The notes under the pieces are model-generated. The model ran no database searches, had not been told where the DNA came from, and saw nothing but the letters and a program-made list of their open reading frames with translations. From Verrucomicrobiota bacterium (GTDB lineage: Bacteria > Verrucomicrobiota > Verrucomicrobiia > Opitutales > Opitutaceae): DNA of 10,292 nt. A program made the translations under genes and the position numbers. Shown piece by piece: positions 6,950 through 10,292 of this stretch (position 1 is the first letter of the stretch; every line of letters begins with the position of its first letter). The stretch covers positions 1 to 10,292 of the forward strand of contig RFJS01000206.1 of the NCBI GenBank assembly GCA_003694825.1, read 5' to 3'.

Positions 6950-8377
6950 TCAAGCGAGCACGAGGCCGTCCCGGATCTCGGGCTTCGGATCGAGCGCGGC
7001 CCAGGATTCGGCAAAGGAATCCTCGTCGGTGGCGAAGGTCGGTGCGATCTCGATCGCGATCGTCGGCACACCGTTTTCATCGACGGGCACAGCGATGCCG
7101 CTGGCGTTCATCCAGCGGGCGAAGAGCTTGAGCTGATCGGCCCGACAGGTGGCTGGCGAATCGATGCCCTCGGCGTTCTTGACCGGGCTGAATTCATCCG
7201 AGCGCTTCGTCTCGACCACGATCGGGTTCTGCGCGAACGGCAGCGCGTCGAAGACGAACATCTCGAACTTCACGCCGTTGGGCTGTTCCGGCTTGTGCGT
7301 AGCGCCGGCGTCGTCGACAAAGGGGATCTTCTTTTCCGCCCGATGGAAGGGCAGGACGACATCGCTGGTGCCCTCGCCCATCCGGCGGATGAACTCGCGC
7401 GAAAGCAGATGGATGGCAATGCTGCCGGCACGGAAGCGAAGCTCGCCATTTTCATCGCGCATGGAGGTGAGCTCGTCGGGCATGTCGCTGTATTCCACCA
7501 CGACGAGGCGGCCGTTCTGGATACAGAAGTGCCCGACCTTTTCCTTCTCGTAGGCCTTCGGCACCATCTTGCTGGACATCTCCGAACCGCTCTGCAGGTG
7601 AAACCCGATGAAGGCGGGGTCGATGCAACGCACCAGCGGATTGTCGACCTGGAAGTAGCTGACAATATCCACGCCCGCGAGCTCCATGCGGTTGACGGCG
7701 CCACTGCGCACGAGCGCCCGCAGCGCACCACCGTGCCCGTCCGGGCTCATGGCGATGGCATCGGGCGCCTCGAGGATGATCTTCCCCTCGAAATCGACCG
7801 CGGGCATCCGCCCCTGGCGGAAGAAGTGAACGCGGTCAGGGTTGAGCCCGAAGAAATGATTCTCCTCAAAGAACGCCACGGTGTCTTCGTGATTGGCGTG
7901 GCTGGTCATGAGAAACCACAGCAGCTCGCACTCGTAGCGCCGTTCGGCCGCGAGCAGCTTTTCTGCAAAGACCTGGAAGAGGGAATGCCGCCGCACGGGC
8001 GTCACGGGAAAGGTTCCCTTCGGTCCCGCGTAGCCAAGCCGGGTGCCCTGCCCGCCCGCCACGGTGAAGGCGGCCACCTTGCCGGCCCGCAGCGCCTTCT
8101 CGCCGGCGAGACGGGCTTCCGCCCAGGCGGCCTGATCGCCACCATGCTCGGGCAATGCGATGTAGGGAGCCGGCCGCAACCCGGAAAGGTCGAGGTGGAC
8201 GCCCTGGTCACCCTTGACGAGGGTTTGGATGAGGTGGTCGATCTCGGCGAGGTCGATCTCCTTCGCCTGCGCGATCAGATGCTCGCGCCGATCCTCTGAC
8301 AAAGTGTCCCAGAATCGGAAAACATGTCCCTGGCCCGCCTCCTCGAATCGGTTGATGATTTCTTCGTGTTCACTCAT
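6950..8377 (-). CDS. UDPGP-family uridylyltransferase (AGX/UAP-type UDP-N-acetylhexosamine or UDP-sugar pyrophosphorylase)
   Basis: Makes a UDP-sugar and pyrophosphate from UTP and a sugar 1-phosphate in the cytoplasm. The 475-residue protein follows the eukaryotic-type UAP1/AGX pattern: nucleotide-binding AGGQGTRLGYAGPKGTFPV (107-125, Lys120), an MTSHANHEDT region (157-166), RVHFFRQGRMPAVDFEGKII (182-201), MSPDGHGG (210-217), the uridine-side YFQVDNPLVRCIDPAFIGFH (241-260), VVEYSDMPDE (294-303), and the sugar-binding NGVKFEMFVFDALPFA (367-382) followed by RSDEFSPVKNAEG (392-404). It has no left-handed beta-helix, so it is not GlmU. The sugar could be GlcNAc-1-P, by family resemblance, or glucose-1-P, as some bacterial relatives are annotated. 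It lies between ftsB (48 bases upstream) and the mutase (114 bases downstream), a logical pairing with the latter. The start is uncertain: ATG at 8377 gives a natural N-terminus (MSEHEEIINRF), while TTG at 8407 has the better Shine-Dalgarno. Confidence 0.9.
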   Translation of the reverse strand: MSEHEEIINRFEEAGQGHVFRFWDTLSEDRREHLIAQAKEIDLAEIDHLIQTLVKGDQGVHLDLSGLRPAPYIALPEHGGDQAAWAEARLAGEKALRAGKVAAFTVAGGQGTRLGYAGPKGTFPVTPVRRHSLFQVFAEKLLAAERRYECELLWFLMTSHANHEDTVAFFEENHFFGLNPDRVHFFRQGRMPAVDFEGKIILEAPDAIAMSPDGHGGALRALVRSGAVNRMELAGVDIVSYFQVDNPLVRCIDPAFIGFHLQSGSEMSSKMVPKAYEKEKVGHFCIQNGRLVVVEYSDMPDELTSMRDENGELRFRAGSIAIHLLSREFIRRMGEGTSDVVLPFHRAEKKIPFVDDAGATHKPEQPNGVKFEMFVFDALPFAQNPIVVETKRSDEFSPVKNAEGIDSPATCRADQLKLFARWMNASGIAVPVDENGVPTIAIEIAPTFATDEDSFAESWAALDPKPEIRDGLVLA

Positions 8378-8425
8378 CGTCATAAGCAGCGTGAGCAGAC
8401 AGGCCAACTGCTCACCCTCGCCGTT

Positions 8426-8707
8426 TCAATGCTCGAAACGAAACACCAGCTCATCCGGCCGGGCATAACCGAGGCGCTCACGGATCACGCGTTCGACGTG
8501 CGCCGGGTTTGATCGCATCCCCTCGAGATCGCGCTGGTGCGCCGCGAGCCGTGCCTCGAGCTCAGCCAGGCGGAGGCGCTGCTCCGCCTCCTGCAGCCGC
8601 AGGGCGCGATACTCCGCGGATGTGCGCACGAAGAACAGGCCGGCGAACATTGTCAGCGCGACAAAAAGTAACGCGAAAAACGCGATGATGGTCCGGCGTA
8701 GAGTCAT
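8426..8707 (-). CDS. Septum formation initiator family protein (FtsB/DivIC-like)
   Basis: Small bitopic inner-membrane protein of the divisome; FtsB/DivIC works with FtsL and FtsQ/DivIB to activate septal peptidoglycan synthesis. The 93 residues show the full family layout: a short basic cytoplasmic end (MTLRR), one transmembrane helix (about 7-27, rich in Phe/Leu/Ala), a charged heptad-like coiled coil (about 30-65, rich in Glu/Arg/Leu/Ala), and the conserved C-terminal block VERVIRERLGYARPDELVF (71-89). The length is typical. The GGAGGA before the ATG at 8707 is almost directly adjacent (one base between GGAGG and ATG), unusually tight for a Shine-Dalgarno, yet no other in-frame start keeps the membrane helix. 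It appears to be the first gene of a leftward set with the UDP-sugar pyrophosphorylase and phosphohexomutase, and is divergent from the ExeA-like gene. I have not chosen between the names ftsB and divIC. Confidence 0.88.
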   Translation of the reverse strand: MTLRRTIIAFFALLFVALTMFAGLFFVRTSAEYRALRLQEAEQRLRLAELEARLAAHQRDLEGMRSNPAHVERVIRERLGYARPDELVFRFEH

Positions 8708-8733
8708 TCCTCCAAGGGCGCATCAAAATTTGT

Positions 8734-8801
8734 GCAACTGGCGTTGGATGAAAAGGATATTCGTTTTGTCGAGCCGTTGAAAAACCGTTCGGCAACTGGC
8801 G
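8734..8801. repeat. Pair of 10-base direct repeats in the divergent spacer
   Basis: GCAACTGGCG occurs at 8734-8743 and again at 8792-8801, 58 bases start to start, both inside the 181-base spacer between the FtsB-like and ExeA-like genes. The 58-base spacing is between five and six helical turns. Paired identical decamers in a divergent promoter region could be operator half-sites, but no known factor is recognised. I found no convincing -35/-10 pair in this spacer. Two copies alone may be chance. Confidence 0.4.
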
Positions 8802-8888
8802 CGGCCACACAAATCGCCGTGGAGGGAAACCTTCATTGCAGGGTGTGGCTCAAGCTCATCGACCCGTTGCCGAATCTACCACTACACC

Positions 8889-9707
8889 ATGTACCTGAAC
8901 TTTTACGGCCTGTCGGAGATGCCCTTCAACATCACGCCCGACCCGAGGTTTCTCTTCCTGAGCACCACGCACAAGGAAGCGATCCAGCACCTCAAATACG
9001 GCGTCGAGGCGAAGAAGGGATTTATTGTACTGATCGGAGAGGTTGGTTGCGGGAAGACGACTCTTTGCCGGCAGTTTCTCAATGAGCTGCCGGAAGAGAA
9101 GTACGACACCGCACTGATCCTGAACCCGCGGATCTCGGAGACGCAGCTGCTCAAGATCATCCTCACCGAGCTCGGCGAGGAAGTCACGGCCCGCACCAAT
9201 CAGGATCTGCTCTCACAGGTCTACACGGTCCTGCTCGAGCGCATTCACGCCGGCCGCGACATCGTGCTGATCGTCGACGAGTGCCAGAACCTGACCTTCG
9301 AGGTGCTCGAGCAATTGCGCCTGCTCTCGAACCTCGAAACCGATCAGCAGAAGCTCCTGCAAATCGTCCTGATCGGTCAGCCCGAGTTCAAAGAGAAGCT
9401 CGCCGAGAACCGCCTGCGTCAGTTGCGCCAGCGCATCCTCGTCAGCTACGAGCTCAAGCCACTGACGGTGGACCAGGTGCGCCACTACATCCGGCATCGC
9501 CTCGCGCTGGCCGGCGGCACGACGCGCCCGCGGTTCAGCAACATGGCGGTGCGCGCCATCTGCAAGGCCGCCCAGGGCATCCCCCGCGTGATCAACAATA
9601 TCTGCGACCGGGCACTCATGGCCGCCTTCGTGCGCGAATCCGATGAGGTCTCCTACTGGGACGTGCGCCGGGCCATCCGGGAGTATCGCTCTCTCGATGC
9701 CGCGTGA
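8889..9707 (+). CDS. ExeA/GspA-like AAA+ ATPase (short form, no peptidoglycan-binding domain)
   Basis: An ATPase of the ExeA family, known from type II secretion where ExeA with ExeB helps place the secretin in the envelope; related proteins accompany pilus and polysaccharide export loci. The 272 residues begin with the family signature MYLNFYGLSEMPFNITPDPR, then FLFLSTTHKEA. Walker A is GEVGCGKTT (50-58, Lys56), Walker B is IVLIVDECQN (125-134, Asp130-Glu131), the sensor 1 region is VLIGQPE (160-166), and sensor 2 is GIPRVINNICDRAL (230-243, Arg233). Full-length Aeromonas ExeA continues with a membrane segment and a periplasmic peptidoglycan-binding domain; this protein ends soon after the AAA+ core (REYRSLDAA), so it is probably wholly cytoplasmic. 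No Shine-Dalgarno is evident, but the start matches the family exactly. The next gene on the same strand, 67 bases on, encodes a GspB/ExeB-like N-terminus, which supports the ExeA identity. A TniB-type transposition ATPase is less likely, as no transposase is nearby. Confidence 0.9.
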   Translation: MYLNFYGLSEMPFNITPDPRFLFLSTTHKEAIQHLKYGVEAKKGFIVLIGEVGCGKTTLCRQFLNELPEEKYDTALILNPRISETQLLKIILTELGEEVTARTNQDLLSQVYTVLLERIHAGRDIVLIVDECQNLTFEVLEQLRLLSNLETDQQKLLQIVLIGQPEFKEKLAENRLRQLRQRILVSYELKPLTVDQVRHYIRHRLALAGGTTRPRFSNMAVRAICKAAQGIPRVINNICDRALMAAFVRESDEVSYWDVRRAIREYRSLDAA

Positions 9708-9774
9708 CCACCTCGCGTTTCCCCCTTCCCGCCTCGCATTCCCAAAGCTGGAAACCGTTTAACCGACCGCACTC

Positions 9775-10292
9775 ATGAGCCTATTGAACGATGCTCTCAA
9801 GAAGGCGCAAAGCATGCAGGAGCGCCAGCGCGTCTCCGGCTTTCCTGCGCCGGGTCCCAACCCCTCTTCCTCCGCCACGGCCGACGCGGTCGCGCAGAAA
9901 TCTCCATCGCCCGTTCAACCGGAGGAGGCCGACAGCCGCTCTTCGAAGAAACTGATGGGCATCGCCGCCGCCGCGGTCCTTTTGGTCGGCGGTGGCGCCG
10001 GAGCGTATTTCGTCTTCTCGGGCAACGAGCAACCCGCTCCGCAAGTGGCGAGCAACCCAACCACCGCACCTCAACCGGCCGCACCGGCTTCCAGCCAGGC
10101 CACACCGGTCGAAGCGGCACCCGCCACACCGGAACCGGCCGCCGAGACACAGACGCCGTCCGAAAAAGAAGCCAAGCCCGCGGAACCAGCAGCAGTCGCC
10201 GCTGAAGCGGCGCCTGTCGAGGCGTCGACCTCCGTCGCGGCCCGGGAGCCCGAAGCCATCGCGACACCTTCGCCCGCATCTGAACCTCTCCC
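9775..10292 (+). CDS. GspB/ExeB-like single-pass membrane protein, N-terminal part (runs off the right edge)
   Basis: An open frame from the ATG at 9775 to the window end, 172 complete codons with no stop. The first residues, MSLLNDALKKAQSMQERQR, match the short cytoplasmic helix at the start of GspB/ExeB-type proteins (MSxILDALKKxExER pattern). A polar stretch follows (20-58), then one hydrophobic helix at about 60-81 (LMGIAAAAVLLVGGGAGAYF) preceded by Lys58-Lys59, and then a long Ala/Pro/Glu/Thr-rich low-complexity linker (from about 85), expected to cross the periplasm. The functional C-terminal domain lies outside the window, so identity rests on the N-terminal motif, topology and the ExeA-like neighbour 67 bases upstream. 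No Shine-Dalgarno is evident before the ATG. It could be the periplasmic partner that takes over the envelope contact missing from the short ExeA-like ATPase. Confidence 0.75.
   Translation, partial: MSLLNDALKKAQSMQERQRVSGFPAPGPNPSSSATADAVAQKSPSPVQPEEADSRSSKKLMGIAAAAVLLVGGGAGAYFVFSGNEQPAPQVASNPTTAPQPAAPASSQATPVEAAPATPEPAAETQTPSEKEAKPAEPAAVAAEAAPVEASTSVAAREPEAIATPSPASEPL

Noticed and set aside
6551..8299. A 582-codon open frame on the plus strand opposite the UDP-sugar pyrophosphorylase gene.
   Set aside because: Antisense shadow; it spans the mutase start, the intercistronic gap and most of the pyrophosphorylase, and shows only composition-driven sequence.
9025..9290. The ATPase as a TniB/IstB-like transposition helper, marking a mobile element.
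   Set aside because: The N-terminus (MYLNFYGLSEMPFNITPDPRF) and sensor 2 region are those of ExeA, a GspB-like gene follows, and no transposase or terminal inverted repeats are visible.

Overview
The window is a GC-rich (roughly 60-65% by eye), densely coding bacterial chromosome segment. The gene set suggests a Verrucomicrobiota bacterium, possibly of the Opitutae group: a DUF5069-like protein, an AGX/UAP-type UDP-sugar pyrophosphorylase beside a long phosphohexomutase, and an ExeA-like ATPase followed by a short-headed GspB-like membrane protein. That assignment is inference from protein style; there is no rRNA here to confirm it. No phage, insertion sequence, CRISPR array, tRNA or rRNA is visible.

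Left part (1-4084). Two genes run leftward: glgA (glycogen synthase, 242-1684) and, 73 bases further on, the first 56 codons of a DNA photolyase cut by the window edge (1-168). A 66-base divergent spacer separates glgA from rnr (RNase R, 1751-4084), which runs rightward. An imperfect hairpin with a T run follows rnr.

Middle part (4189-8707). A small gene with a DUF5069-like C-terminal half (4189-4758) runs rightward and meets a leftward three-gene set at a strong two-way terminator (4803-4837). In transcription order the leftward set is an FtsB/DivIC-type division protein (8707-8426), an AGX/UAP-family UDP-sugar pyrophosphorylase (8377-6950) and a PGM2-like phosphohexomutase (6835-4865). The last two catalyse consecutive steps of sugar-nucleotide synthesis (hexose-6-P to hexose-1-P to UDP-sugar). 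Together with glgA they give the window a theme of hexose-phosphate, glycogen and envelope-precursor metabolism next to a septum gene.

Right part (8708-10292). A 181-base divergent spacer carrying a 10-base direct repeat leads into a rightward pair: an ExeA-like AAA+ ATPase (8889-9707) without the usual C-terminal peptidoglycan-binding extension, and the first 172 codons of a GspB-like single-pass membrane protein with a long Ala/Pro/Glu linker (9775 to the right edge). This looks like the start of a secretion or pilus-type operon that continues outside the window.

Most genes are ordinary members of known families. The best leads are the truncated ExeA/GspB-like pair, the ftsB-uap-pgm grouping, and a perfect palindrome inside the start of rnr. 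No stretch longer than 300 bases lacks a gene.
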